From the NCBI GenBank assembly GCA_947396885.1, contig OX377206.1, forward strand, positions 22,253,114 to 22,317,113: a stretch of DNA of 64,000 nt, read 5' to 3'. Below, piece by piece: positions 11,400 through 21,800 of this stretch. The DNA is from Heligmosomoides polygyrus polygyrus. Lineage: Eukaryota; Nematoda; Chromadorea; Rhabditida; Heligmosomidae. Both the position numbers and the translations under genes were made by a program. Below the pieces are notes generated by a model. It searched no databases. It was not told the origin of the DNA and worked only from the letters and a program-made list of their open reading frames with translations. Numbering within the stretch: the first letter of the stretch is position 1; the number at the start of each line of letters is the position of its first letter.

Positions 11400-11450
11400 G
11401 AAGACCTCCAGCCGACAAAAGGACCATCAAAGTATCAAAGTAAGTAAATT

Positions 11451-13100
11451 CATACTTTGCTGTACTTCCTATGAACAACAGGTATGCACAGGGTACATAC
11501 ACGAATGTGGCACACGAGATTTCTCTCGGTTGCGGGGGCATGAAAGAATTTTTCTTTAGCTTTCTAGCGTCTACATATTACTTGTGTCACATCTACTATT
11601 AAGCATTCAAAGCAAGTGAGATAAGGATAAAGATAGAAGTTAGGCCAAACCTTTCCGGATGCGCTGCTTATGCAGAGTACCGTAGAGGCAATGTGAATGT
11701 ACATTTATTGCGCCTCCTAGCCGATGAAGAACTCGTTGCTTTATCCTTTTCAGACAAGTTTGTTATCACCACCTAAGCGAACCTGGAAAGATGCATTCCT
11801 TGGATGAACTAGGCTGGCCTCAAACCAAAGACATCGATTCGAGCTGCACGCGACAGTCGGCGCCTTCGTCGGCTGTGCTATCATAGCTGTACAATAGAAT
11901 GCATTCCAGAAATCTAAGCGCAACGTGCTTGATCTCGTGGTGACATCAACGAAAAGTACGATCCGAGGAGTGACGCGATTCACGCCAAAGAAGGCAGCCG
12001 GAGATTCGAGCTTTATCAACGTTCGAGTGTCGTTAACGCTATCGCTTAGAGCAGGTGTTCAGAACTAGGGAGAGATCGAATTCCAGTAGACCCACCGTCC
12101 CGCTAATCAGGCATGTTCGAGAATCCGCAAGCATACTCTGGCACGAGGCAGAGACGAGGCTGGACGATGTTGGTGCTCATCCAAGCAAATCTTACAACAC
12201 CGATCAAGCAATTAAGTGGCAACAGTGACAACAAAGTTTGCGACAATTTTCTGGCATTGTCTGGTATAGGTACCTTTAACATTTTTGTAATTCGACAATC
12301 CCTACGGTTTGAATAGAATTTACACCCATTTAAATGTTACGGTCAGTGCTAGTTAAGGTTTGTGTTTATGGTGTGTTATATATAGATACACTATTGGCAC
12401 TCAGTTTTTGTGCTAAGCTCAATATTGATATTAATATTAAACGCCATACAAAAAAAAACTAGCATAATGAACAAAGAATGTAACATTTAACGGGTATGCG
12501 TGTTTCTGGATTTGACCTTTCATGTCTAAATTCTTTCCTTATACGCTAAAATGCAAAGAATACCTGATGGTATCGAACCGGAATCCCTTCCGGCCATTTC
12601 ATTCATTTTGATTTGGCTTAATTTCTTTTGACCTATGAAACGCTGGTGTCCTTTGTTCATACTCTCGTCCTCTCGAATGGAAGCCATCATTTGCTCCAGT
12701 CTGTTACCGTGCTGTACCATTAATTCAGAAATCAGCCATAAGCCTTATGTATGTAATAAGAGGCAGTTAACGTAAGATCGTTAAGCCTGCAACAGATGAT
12801 AAGAAAGGCGATGTTGGCTTGTATTCTTCATGTCTTATCATACGCATGATTAGCATATGTATAGGTAATGAGTAACGTTTCTGCCTCACCACGATTTTTG
12901 TTCGGATATGTTTTGTATGGCTTCGTTTCCACAACGATATCGACCTTTGTGAAGCTAACAGAAACGAACAACTAATCGTTCTAAGCACTGCACTTGTTCT
13001 TCATATGCGCGATACTGCGCGTATGCCAACCGGTTTGTCTTTAAGCTTAACTTTGATCAATTGGCGGAGCTGATTGCAGATTACTGTACAGTGAGATGAA
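11451..13100. other. no recognisable gene
   Basis: AT-rich DNA with short ORFs only. A B-box-like sequence on the minus strand near 12569 lacks a matching A box. Confidence 0.3.
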
Positions 13101-13106
13101 TGTTAT

Positions 13107-13358
13107 TTGCAACAGCGTCTGAACTCAGAAGGCATGCCACAGATGTCACACAATGAGGACCCGGATTTCGAAGATATGTCACAGACATCCGCCGGGGATC
13201 ATCCATATTCAGAAAACATGTCACGGATGGGCGTGGTTCAACAAGCGTCCGGATTCAGAAAACATGTCACAAATGTCATCCACAATCTTGTGGAAAAAAT
13301 GAGAACACGTCTATGTGAATGTATATATGTCGTGGGTGAGAAGAGTCTTACTAGTTGA
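13107..13358 (+). repeat. short imperfect repeat built on a TGTCACAGATGTCA-type core
   Basis: Four imperfect units of about 42-48 bp contain ATGTCACAGATGTCA-like cores and GAYYCRGATT-like spacers. In the plus frame they translate as repeated MSQ-type peptides (MPQMSHNEDPDFED, MSQTSAGDHPYSEN). It may be a remnant of a coding repeat or a minisatellite; no flanking splice sites were convincing. Confidence 0.4.
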
Positions 13359-13359
13359 A

Positions 13360-14080
13360 AGAAACAGGAACCAGTTGAAAGCGTTCGCCAGCGAACAATA
13401 GCCAACCAATTTTGATTGATTTAATCTGTTTTTCTGCGAATTAGATCACTTCGGAGTGGGAATAGCACGATCACCTATAGAATAAGCGGACGAGTCTTTG
13501 TGTATGCCTGTCGCCACATGAAGAATGGATCCCGCTTTGAAGTATAAATCTCATGATTGCGAAGAGTGTGGACATGGTTTGAAGGATCCCTTTTGAAGAC
13601 CCTACCCTACCATATCCCACTATAAAACTCCGCATTTTATTTCAGGAGACTCTTTTGCTATAATAAACGTATGAAGAAGTTAGGAGGAAAGGCAGACCCG
13701 CCGCGGCCAAGGTGTTGCATTCTAAAGGGCTTGGACCCAACCATACGAAAATCGTTGAATATTGCTGAAAGGCATTGACTTTTTAGGAGATGTGAGACAG
13801 CGAGTGTATTCCGTAATATCTTCGAAGTGGCCGCGAAAAACTGAAATCATAATCTCTGCCCGGAATGAGCGGAACGCCTCACAGCTGTTTGTATGTGTAT
13901 GTGAGATTGTGAGGTTCAATTATATATTTGTAATACTGTTTTGTATACGCCCAGTTGGTCTCCTCCGACAGTAAAGACCCAAAAATAAGCACCACTTTCC
14001 TACCCAGAACAGTCATACCTTTGCACCTTGATATACTCGACTTCTCTCAACTTGGTCCATCAAAGCTGAATGTACAAAGT
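13360..14080. other. no recognisable gene
   Basis: Only short overlapping ORFs. No family feature or repeat seen. Confidence 0.3.
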
Positions 14081-14084
14081 GCGA

Positions 14085-15520
14085 TTACGAGAGAAAATGC
14101 CCGAACCGCGCCGCGTCTATTTCGGTGCGAGAAAATGCCCGTAACCAGGGGAGAAAATGCCCCCGACCAGGGGAGAAAATGCCCGCAGCCAGGGGAGAAA
14201 ATATCTGTGGCCACTGAACGGTTTTCGATAGGGTCCACTACAACAGCCAACTACAACAAAACACATAGTAATCACGTGGACAGGGATACGGTATTTTCTC
14301 ATGCCGTCGAGAAAAGGGAATGAGAAATCGTGGGTGTGGCAACTGAAACTGTGGCACCATCACTTGGATTCCCTAGCAGACTTGATGGCCTTACCGTGAT
14401 AGAGAAGCTTTGGAGAATACGATGAAAGATTCTCGTTATACAGTTAACAGGCATGCTCAACTGTTAAATTAGTACCAACGGTGCTTTATGTGTAAAGAAC
14501 ACTTGAAAACACTGAAAGGAGCGAAAGAGGAATTTTTGCCCAGATCTCAATTTCTAGCACGTAAAACTAGAAAAACGGTATCTGGTAACTTAGAATTACT
14601 TTTCGGAGCATTGAGCTGCGGAACTATAGGCCACCTCAATTTTTGAGTTTGTTTTTAAGCCACATGAACGCCACATGGAGTGAACAGTAAGGTTCATGCA
14701 CTTCAAAGTCATGGTAAGTAGAAAATGAAAAAATGGCAGAACTTACTTAGAAATTTATTTACAAATTGGCTTTTAAATTTTACTGAGGTTTTACTGAGTT
14801 TTTCTGGTGAAGTATTCATTTTTGACCAATCATTTCCTTCTTTACTGAAACAGGATTTGAACATAGATATTTCAACACTCATTGCTTTTCAAGTGATTTT
14901 CAACTGATACACCGTTGGTATCGCAAATACTTGTTGTGCCCCTTTTTTATTAAAGTTTTTCTCAGTGTAGGATTTCTATTTTGATTCGCTTTGTTGCTAT
15001 TCTTCTGATATTTCCACATATCTGAATAAAGGATTTAAATATCTGAATGGTTAGTTGCAACATAGGTTTTACCAAAAACGTTATTAAAATGACCATAACC
15101 TACGGTGTTGCACCTCGCCAAAAATCTTTCAAGACGCCTTCTCGAAATATAGTGTTTTTTGAACATGAAATTTTGCGACCAACTTCTTATTAGAGCTTTG
15201 GTACGAATGAAACGTTACGGAAATAGACCATTGTATAAAAATAATAAAATTAAGATACGTCGGTTAAGGCTCTTCTACGGTTTTTTCCACAGTTTTCAAA
15301 CTTTTCTTAGTTTCCTAAGTGGTGATTACCGCTCAAAGTTGCTTTCTTTATTACGGCGCTTTTGACTATTCACCACATGGTGGCGTGCTATAGATTCTTC
15401 TCGTAGATCCGGAATTTTCTCTCCTGATCGTGGGCATTTTCTCCCTGGTCGCGGGCATTTTCTCCCTATTTCGGGCATTTTCTCCGCACGCGCCGCGAGA
15501 TTCGGGCATTTTCTCCGTAG
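14085..15520. mobile_element. 1.4-kb non-autonomous element with inverted subterminal arrays
   Basis: The left end holds five units of GAGAAAATGCCCG or close variants, starting at about 14091, 14129, 14151, 14173 and 14195. The right end (15411-15520) holds five units in reverse orientation (CGGGCATTTTCTC). Outside the arrays both ends continue with related sequence (AATGCCCGAA followed by GCGCCGCG or CGGCGCG). The AT-rich interior has no coding capacity. Clustered inverted subterminal motifs are the usual layout of transposase-binding ends, so I infer a DNA transposon derivative. The superfamily cannot be told. Confidence 0.65.
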
Positions 15521-15811
15521 ACCACAAAGTGCTACTCTACTACTTTAAATGTGAAGAAATCGAACTTTTGCTGTTTCATTCCGGGTATGTTGTTTTACCT
15601 TGCCTATCGACTGCAGTTAAAAAATAAGTAATGCCTTAAATTCTTCCCCAAGTAATTCCCCAGACACAAAAAACCGTTGTGTAGATCACTTAAAGCTTAC
15701 GATGGTGCGAAAAAAAAACATAAGGCTTCAGCTACAGAATTCCTATTCTTGTGAAAGTCAGCACTGTCGAAATCTTATGAAACACATCTGATGTCAACGA
15801 AATGATTCCCA

Positions 15812-15972
15812 ATGGGCCTCAGAGATCTGATCTATGTATTTGGTTTGTCTTCACTAATGGAGCGCGGGAGAGCAGATCTTGTTATGATGCTTAAAATTCT
15901 CGCCAAAAAGCTGAAAAAACGACATATAAGAATTCTTGGACCTGCTGACGAGATCCGTCACAGGAAAGTTCG
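15812..15972 (+). pseudogene. CR1-like LINE, C-terminal scrap beside the assembly gap
   Basis: The frame reads FGLSSLMERGRADLVMMLKI and then DEIRHRK. This aligns in order with LGLPTLASRRRKADLTMMFK and the following residues of the intact CR1-like ORF at 18953-21784. Only the tail remains, and it runs into the gap. Confidence 0.6.
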
Positions 15973-16172
15973 NNNNNNNNNNNNNNNNNNNNNNNNNNNN
16001 NNNNNNNNNNNNNNNNNNNNNNNNNNNNNNNNNNNNNNNNNNNNNNNNNNNNNNNNNNNNNNNNNNNNNNNNNNNNNNNNNNNNNNNNNNNNNNNNNNNN
16101 NNNNNNNNNNNNNNNNNNNNNNNNNNNNNNNNNNNNNNNNNNNNNNNNNNNNNNNNNNNNNNNNNNNNNNNN
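15973..16172. other. assembly gap of 200 N
   Basis: Exactly 200 N bases; ORFs drawn across it are artefacts. The gap joins a CR1-like scrap on the plus strand to a Penelope-like RT on the minus strand, so its real content and size are unknown. Confidence 1.
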
Positions 16173-17350
16173 ATGACCGGACAGTGGACAAGGATATTTT
16201 TATTGCTCGGCTTGCGGTACCACCTCGTCCTGAAAACTCCTCCCGAGAGGCCAACCTGCACGTCAGAAATGAAGCCAATTTTCTGTAGGCTCTTCTCCTC
16301 GTGAGCTTATGTGCTCAGACTGCTCATTCAAGAGGGCGAAACATGTGTCCATCTCGGATGAGTGGAACACACTATGAAACAGTCATCTATATACCTACAG
16401 TATACGATAGGTTTGCACTCTAACGATAAGAGAGGAGCTTCCACTTTCGCCATGAACGCCACCGCAAGCACGGGAGCCAACCTTTGGCCCATTGCCAGTC
16501 CCCTCACCTGGCTGTAGTACTCCCCCACCACCCTGAATATGTTGCACCGCAGACACTCATTAAGAAGTGTCATGATCTGCACAACAGTGAGGCCGTACAG
16601 GTTCAACCTTGCTTTGTGTTCGGCAATAATTTCCGAGACGGCCTGCACAGCGCTTTCTCTGGAAACGTTTGTGTATAGTGAGGTTACATCAAACGATTCC
16701 ATGACATACCCATCTTCCGCCCTGGCTGCGTTGAGCACTTGGAGGAAAGCGTTAGTGTTGGGTAAGTGGGAGGGAACAAATTTGAACAGTTGTACCAGGA
16801 CAAGGTTTAGAAGCCACGATATACGATCTGTAGGACCAGCAACATTGCTTATAATGGGCCGAACCTTGAACGACGAAGGGTCGACAGCGGCAGCTCCTCC
16901 AGGAGGTAGCTTGTTTGTCTTAGTGAGCACGTATAATACGGGGCACACAGGTAGCTCACACCTGAGTCGTGTGATTACCCCCTTAAGAAGGTTTGCCAAC
17001 TTGGCAATTTCTGTCCATTTTCTGTTAAGGCGGCGGTACTGTTTCCCAAACTCCTCACGAGAGGATGAGGCATAAATGGTGTTATCCTGAAGATGTTGCC
17101 TTGTTATGGCCCTATCTAGCTCTTGAGGCAACACCACGAATTCCCCACCTTTGTCACTTACAGTGACCCTTATGGCACCAGACTTTGCCAATTCCCTTAT
17201 CTCCCTCAAACCGTTCCTTTCTGCCGCTGTCAGATTGGAAGCCCTGGAGAGGTAAGACTGCCCAGCACTACGACGCAGCACCGTGAGCAAAGAGGTGGCA
17301 AAAATGCGGAATTTGGTATCTACCGCTGGATTAAGCTCCTGTGGCCCAAC
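16173..17350 (-). pseudogene. Penelope-like element copy 2, RT domain, truncated by the gap
   Basis: The minus-strand ORF 17380-16328 encodes NPAVDTKFRIFATSLL, VTVSDKGGEFVVLPQ, SFKVRPIISNVAGPTDR, ESFDVTSLYTNV (Asp 231), RGLAMGQRLAP and YCRYIDDCFIV (YIDD at residues 330-333), counting from the first Met. Both RT metal-binding motifs are intact, unlike copy 1. A frameshift near 16330 leads to WYRKPSNKNILVHC before the gap, so the GIY-YIG domain is missing or lies inside the gap. The true N-terminus is probably near 17345; the first dozen residues come from the abutting inverted copy. Confidence 0.85.
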
Positions 17351-17820
17351 ATACAAAATCAACCGCAAGGAGGAGTGCATCGTGGTGACGCAAGAGCTGG
17401 CGCCCTACGTCGACCTCTGCGGGTTTGACCTACGTGGTCCTGCTCAAGGGGGTCCCAGGGGCAGGTGGTCAGTCGATATAAGCTCGCAAACCCATCCGAG
17501 TTAGCCCACCTCCAGCTACGGGTGACTGGTGGATCACTTCGACCCCACCACTAGGTTAGCGTTACTATGCTCTACGGCATTGCTTCCTGACTCCTTGTCT
17601 CCTTCGGAATTCACTCCTGTAGGATGAAATGGCGTTTGGGCGAGTAGTTTTTCAAATGAACTCGACTTTTCCAGGCTATGACGAAGGCGACATCGCCGAA
17701 ACGTAAGCCTAATAAAAGGTCGATACCAATCTTGGTCTACAGCTGAGAGCAACTTACGGAATATCTGTTCGAACAATGCCAAGAATTATGGAAAGTCGGA
17801 CGTGGACAGTGTTACAGAAT
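17345..17820 (+). mobile_element. Penelope-like copy 3, 5'-truncated, inverted against copy 2
   Basis: On the plus strand, INRKEECIVVTQELAPYVDL at about 17350-17415 matches the C-terminal tail of copy 1 (VNRKGECLYITRELKPF). The downstream non-coding DNA also matches copy 1: the hammerhead-like motif, then ATGCCAAGAATTATGGAAAG against ATGCCGAGGTTCAAGGAGAG. Only the last part of the element is present. It abuts the 5' end of the minus-strand copy 2, giving the head-to-head arrangement often seen for Penelope-like insertions. Confidence 0.75.
17674..17709 (+). ncRNA. hammerhead-ribozyme-like motif, second copy
   Basis: GGCTATGACGAAGGCG, loop ACAT, CGCCGAAACGTAAGCC. Stem II (GGCG/CGCC) is longer than in copy 1 and the outer GGCT pairs with AGCC as a possible stem I. 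TGACGA and GAAA match the hammerhead core except that C3 is replaced by A, and an extra A precedes stem II as in copy 1. Stem III would be minimal, as in other Penelope-like ribozymes. Activity is untested and doubtful. Confidence 0.4.
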
Positions 17821-17824
17821 GCTT

Positions 17825-18740
17825 TAAAATTCTTGCGCAGACGCGCGGAACTCGAACCAGCACCTTCTGCTTTCCAGACATCGGTACTACGCTTTAAAAA
17901 ATCGGTGCTATTTGATCGCATTTTTAGTCACTTCACCAAGATTTCTTGAGCGCTCATAAGATTGTGCGAAAGGTTAGTTGGGAACATCCCCATACTTAAA
18001 AACTTAATTGTTCAAAACAAACAACTTCATTGACATTGCTTCCAAAAGTTAGTTGTGCCAGCGTCTCCAGAATTTGTTTGATTTGTTTGCTTGAGTCTTA
18101 TCAATGTCGATTCTTACCATTCAAGTTGGCTTTTTTTGTTTAATTAAAACTTTCATCTAATCTCGATCTTTAATTAAAATTTAAATTAACTCCGCCGTTC
18201 TCCCTACTTGTCCTCATTTCTCATTGATGTGTGTTTGTCTATGTAAGGACATTTTGTGTCAATATTTCGAGGAATCGCTCTTCTACTAATGAAAGTCTTT
18301 CACAAGGCAGTTCCCTCTCCGATTCTTGGAAAAAAGATGGTGTTCCTGTACACGCTGACTGCTTAAATAATTCATGGATTTTTGCATAACCAGAAAATAG
18401 CTGCGATTTGGTTAACTAAACAACGTAGTCCTCCTACCAGTCCCTAATTCCCCACCTATACACATAAAGCTATGTACGTCGATAGGACAGGAATACACGC
18501 AGACTGCTTCTAATTACCCTGATTTCTACCCGTGTTCTGGCTTGTAATTTATTCATGACCTCTTCGGGAACAGATGAACCTCGACAGCATTGAAACTTCG
18601 ATCGTCGAAAGATTCCTTGTGCTCCCTGAGCTGGCGTCTGCATCCCATCTCCATAACAGCTATTTCAGTCCTAGTTCCGCACACTCTATGTCCAGCTGTC
18701 GATGCATCTTGCAATTCGATAAAACCATGTGAGCTAAGAC
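17825..18740. other. no recognisable gene
   Basis: AT-rich DNA with no credible ORF. A B-box-like GGTTCGAGTTCC on the minus strand near 17845 has no matching A box. Confidence 0.3.
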
Positions 18741-21700
18741 GATATTTATTTATTTATTTATTTAAAGACGTGGAATGTGATCACACGTGTAAAATTAAGA
18801 AACCGAAAGAAAATAAACATAAACAAATAGCTACACAGTAACGTCTAGACAAACAGTGAACAAATAACTGCAAAGTAATGTCTGCTATCTGTAACCAAAA
18901 CAGTACAATCAGGACAAGTTCCAGAAAAAAGACTTAGAATTACAATAACAGGTCACTTCTCAATAAGATTACGGAAGGCCTGGACAGACAACCCCAACGA
19001 CATTTTGTCATCACTTAGTAACGTGTTGAATTGGCTGACGTTCCTATAGGTGAAGAAGTTTGTCCTAATCTTTGTCTTTGCAACCGCGACGTTAAGCCGT
19101 AGTTTACCTCTCATAGTTCTAGTCAACGGTACACCGAAAAACGTAAGTGGATTTATGGAGAGCCTCTGAGTTAGAATTTTGAACATCATGGTGAGATCAG
19201 CCTTTCTTCTTCTACTTGCCAGCGTTGGAAGGCCAAGTGCTTTTGCCCTTTCTAGGCCATTGGGCAGCTGCAGGTAGTGGACATCATAACATCTCAAATA
19301 TAGCTTTCGGGTAAAACTGTTCTGAACGCTTTCCAAGAAATCGATATCCTTCTTTTTACAAGGATTCCAAACAGTTATTCCAAACTCCAATATCGGTCGA
19401 ACGTAGGATTTATAAACCCGTAAATATACTTGGGGATCCTTCGATCGTAGAAGTCTGAACAGAGTATAGATGGTATAGTTCGCTTTCCTAGCAAGTGTTC
19501 TGTAGTAACTGCCGAAGTCCAGGTTAGTATTAATCAAGAAACCTAGGTCTCGAACTTCCTCTACAGGCATGAGACTAGTGGATTGTAGTTTGTATGGGAC
19601 CGATGTCTCACCCTTCGGACCAAATAGCATGCACTTGGTTTTCTCCGCTGATAATGGAAGCTCCCACTGTTTGGACCATTGGTCGACATACTCAATTGCT
19701 GCTTGTAAATCACTAACATCTTCCATCCCTTTGATACACTTGTAAATCTTTATGTCGTCTGCGTACATCTTGCATACCACACCAAAACGCGAAATGACAG
19801 TAGGTAGCTCGTACGTATATATAACAAATAGCAAAGGCGATAGGACTCCGCCTTGTGGCACACCACTGCACGCAAGATATGAAGGTGAGAACTTATCTTT
19901 TACACGTACTTGGTAGGTTCTTCCCGAGAGGAAGTCCTTCACCCATCTTATAATTCTGAAGTGTATGCCTACCATCTCCATTTTGAAGAGTAACTTGTGT
20001 ATAGGGACCTTGTCAAAGGCCTTCGTAAAGTCAAAGAAGACCACATCTGTGCGACACTTATCCTCCACTGCTCGAGACCAGTCATTCAAGGCAGTAAGTA
20101 CAGAGGTTTCTACAGACCTCCCCTTCACGAATCCGTACTGGTTCTCTGAAATGATACCATTGTCCAAAAGATGCTTCATAATATGTTTCTTAACAACTTT
20201 CTCGAACACTCTTGCAAAAACAGAAGTGATACTTATGGGCCTATAGTTTCTGGCATCGTGAATAGGCGGCTTCTTGAGAATCGGTGTTATTAGCGCATGT
20301 TTCCACCGCAAAGGTACCTCACCTTTCATATAGCTCAAGTTGTAAATGTGTTCCAGAGGAAAAGCTAAATATACTGCAATCTTCTTTATAAAAGCGACTG
20401 GAATGAAATCTGGAGAGGTAGATGAGGAATTAGGCCACTGCTCCAGGATATCAGCGATTTCTTCCCTATGGAACCACAGAGAAGCCTGCATAGGAGGAAA
20501 CTGACTGGAACTGCACTCTGCAGAGAAAGACAATTCATCAGTGTGCGAGTTATACGCCTTCTGAAATTCCGATGCCAATAGATTAGCCTTATCTTCCTCA
20601 GTAGAAGCTGTGGTACCATCGTCACGAGTTAAATTTGGTATGACACTGGTCTGACCACGCCTGGAATTTATGTACCTATACAGTGCCATTTTATCACCCG
20701 TTCCAATGATTTTGCGTTCCACATAGACACTATATTTAAATAAAGCTTTGTCAACTTTCGCTCTAAAACGCTCAAAATTTTTCTTATCCACGTAATGACC
20801 AGATGAGCAGGCTATGGTCCATAAAGCTCTTTGCTTATCTAACATCTTCTGGAGGTAAGACGGTAGATGTCGCAAGTCCGTGTTGACCATTTTCATGGGA
20901 ACAAATAACTCTACGACGTGATGAAGGATAGCAACAAACGTTTCATACACGTCATTAACCGATTCTCCTCTCCCAAAAACACCAATCCAATCAATACCAG
21001 CGAGGTATTGCTTTATACTGTTGTAGTCCGCATTCTTGAAATCTCTTACTAGTTTGTGTTTTTCATGCCTCGCACCGAGAGCCAGCTTAAAAACAATTGC
21101 AGCATGGTCACTGTTCCCAATAGGCGGACAAGTTCTAACTGCGTTCACGAGATTCCGTTCATTGCACAGAAGTAGATCCAATAAGGAGCGTCCTCTAGTG
21201 GGAGCACTAACCAACTGTGCGAAACCATGAGCATCGAATGTATCGCAAAATATCTTTGACACGGCGCTCGGGCTAGAACCTCTTAGGTCTGGAATATTAA
21301 AGTCACCTAAGACAATGCTACGGGCGTTATTCACAGAAAAATCACCTATGGCCTTTGCAAGCTGGTAGGACCCTCTAGCACTGCAACTGGGTGTTCTATA
21401 GACCAGCACGAAACGGACTACTTCAGACGCTAAAGAAACATCACAGATCAGTAGCTCATAGCAATCTTCTACAGATTCCTGGAATATTACCTTATATGAG
21501 AAGGTGTTACGTAGGAGCAATGTAACACCTCCTCCTTTATGGGATGTCCGATCACACCTTACTCCCGAGTACAGATTGCATACATCACCTAATAAAGGGT
21601 ATAAATCATTATGACTTCCCAACCATGTTTCCGTTAAGAGTACAATGTCATATTTATAGAGGCGGAGATTTGCAACTAAGGAATTCGAATTTCTTACAAG

Positions 21701-21800
21701 CGATCTTATGTTAGCTAATAAACAGGTGACCTTTTCAAAGATATCCCTGGGATCCTTCAGCAGTTTCCCGACGGAACACTGCACTGCGAGGGAACGCCAC
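18741..21800 (-). mobile_element. CR1-type LINE with intact ORF2 and (AAAT)n tail
   Basis: The element reads right to left: a 943-aa ORF2, about 190 bp of 3' UTR, and a microsatellite tail visible on the plus strand as (ATTT)n at about 18745-18764. No ORF1 is found upstream of the ORF2 start, so the copy is probably 5' truncated just before ORF2. Target-site duplications could not be recognised. The open ORF suggests a young insertion. Confidence 0.85.
18953..21784 (-). CDS. CR1-type ORF2: endonuclease-reverse transcriptase, 943 aa, uninterrupted
   Basis: The N-terminal EEP endonuclease (about residues 20-230) shows CLLANIRSLVRN, LLTETWLGS (Glu 52), VLGDFNIPD (Asp 161, Asn 163) and NSDHAA (Asp 226, His 227). 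The reverse transcriptase (about 450-740) shows ARNYRPISITS, VVFFDFTKAFDKV (motif A), ACSGVPQGGVLSPLLF and KMYADDIKIY (YADD 674-677). The C-terminal part has RDLGFLINTNL, RPILEFGITVWNP and ADLTMMFK. All expected catalytic residues are present and there is no stop or frameshift, so the protein could be active. It would nick DNA and copy its RNA at the nick. The YADDIKIY and SGVPQGGVLSP signatures point to the CR1/Jockey group; the clade needs a tree. The start is the first Met and translation may begin slightly upstream. Confidence 0.9.
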   Translation of the reverse strand: MQCSVGKLLKDPRDIFEKVTCLLANIRSLVRNSNSLVANLRLYKYDIVLLTETWLGSHNDLYPLLGDVCNLYSGVRCDRTSHKGGGVTLLLRNTFSYKVIFQESVEDCYELLICDVSLASEVVRFVLVYRTPSCSARGSYQLAKAIGDFSVNNARSIVLGDFNIPDLRGSSPSAVSKIFCDTFDAHGFAQLVSAPTRGRSLLDLLLCNERNLVNAVRTCPPIGNSDHAAIVFKLALGARHEKHKLVRDFKNADYNSIKQYLAGIDWIGVFGRGESVNDVYETFVAILHHVVELFVPMKMVNTDLRHLPSYLQKMLDKQRALWTIACSSGHYVDKKNFERFRAKVDKALFKYSVYVERKIIGTGDKMALYRYINSRRGQTSVIPNLTRDDGTTASTEEDKANLLASEFQKAYNSHTDELSFSAECSSSQFPPMQASLWFHREEIADILEQWPNSSSTSPDFIPVAFIKKIAVYLAFPLEHIYNLSYMKGEVPLRWKHALITPILKKPPIHDARNYRPISITSVFARVFEKVVKKHIMKHLLDNGIISENQYGFVKGRSVETSVLTALNDWSRAVEDKCRTDVVFFDFTKAFDKVPIHKLLFKMEMVGIHFRIIRWVKDFLSGRTYQVRVKDKFSPSYLACSGVPQGGVLSPLLFVIYTYELPTVISRFGVVCKMYADDIKIYKCIKGMEDVSDLQAAIEYVDQWSKQWELPLSAEKTKCMLFGPKGETSVPYKLQSTSLMPVEEVRDLGFLINTNLDFGSYYRTLARKANYTIYTLFRLLRSKDPQVYLRVYKSYVRPILEFGITVWNPCKKKDIDFLESVQNSFTRKLYLRCYDVHYLQLPNGLERAKALGLPTLASRRRKADLTMMFKILTQRLSINPLTFFGVPLTRTMRGKLRLNVAVAKTKIRTNFFTYRNVSQFNTLLSDDKMSLGLSVQAFRNLIEK

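Larger units (their letters stand above)
8430..11450 (+). mobile_element. near full-length RTE-type LINE, inactivated
   Basis: The element carries an apurinic-like endonuclease, reverse transcriptase and RTE-type C-terminus in order, ending in a tail built from AGTATCAAAGTAAGT (about 11420-11450). No separate ORF1 is seen, as is usual for RTE. Four or more frame disruptions plus small deletions make it dead. The 5' end is uncertain and no target-site duplication was identified. Confidence 0.85.

Noticed and set aside
12569..12640. B-box-like GGTTCGATACC on the minus strand
   Set aside because: No A box or cloverleaf could be drawn upstream.
15854..16304. ORFs spanning the N run
   Set aside because: They cross 200 undetermined bases; only their ends are real sequence, and the minus end belongs to the Penelope RT.
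17830..17895. tRNA-like B box (GGTTCGAGTTCC) on the minus strand
   Set aside because: No A box at the right distance and no acceptor pairing.
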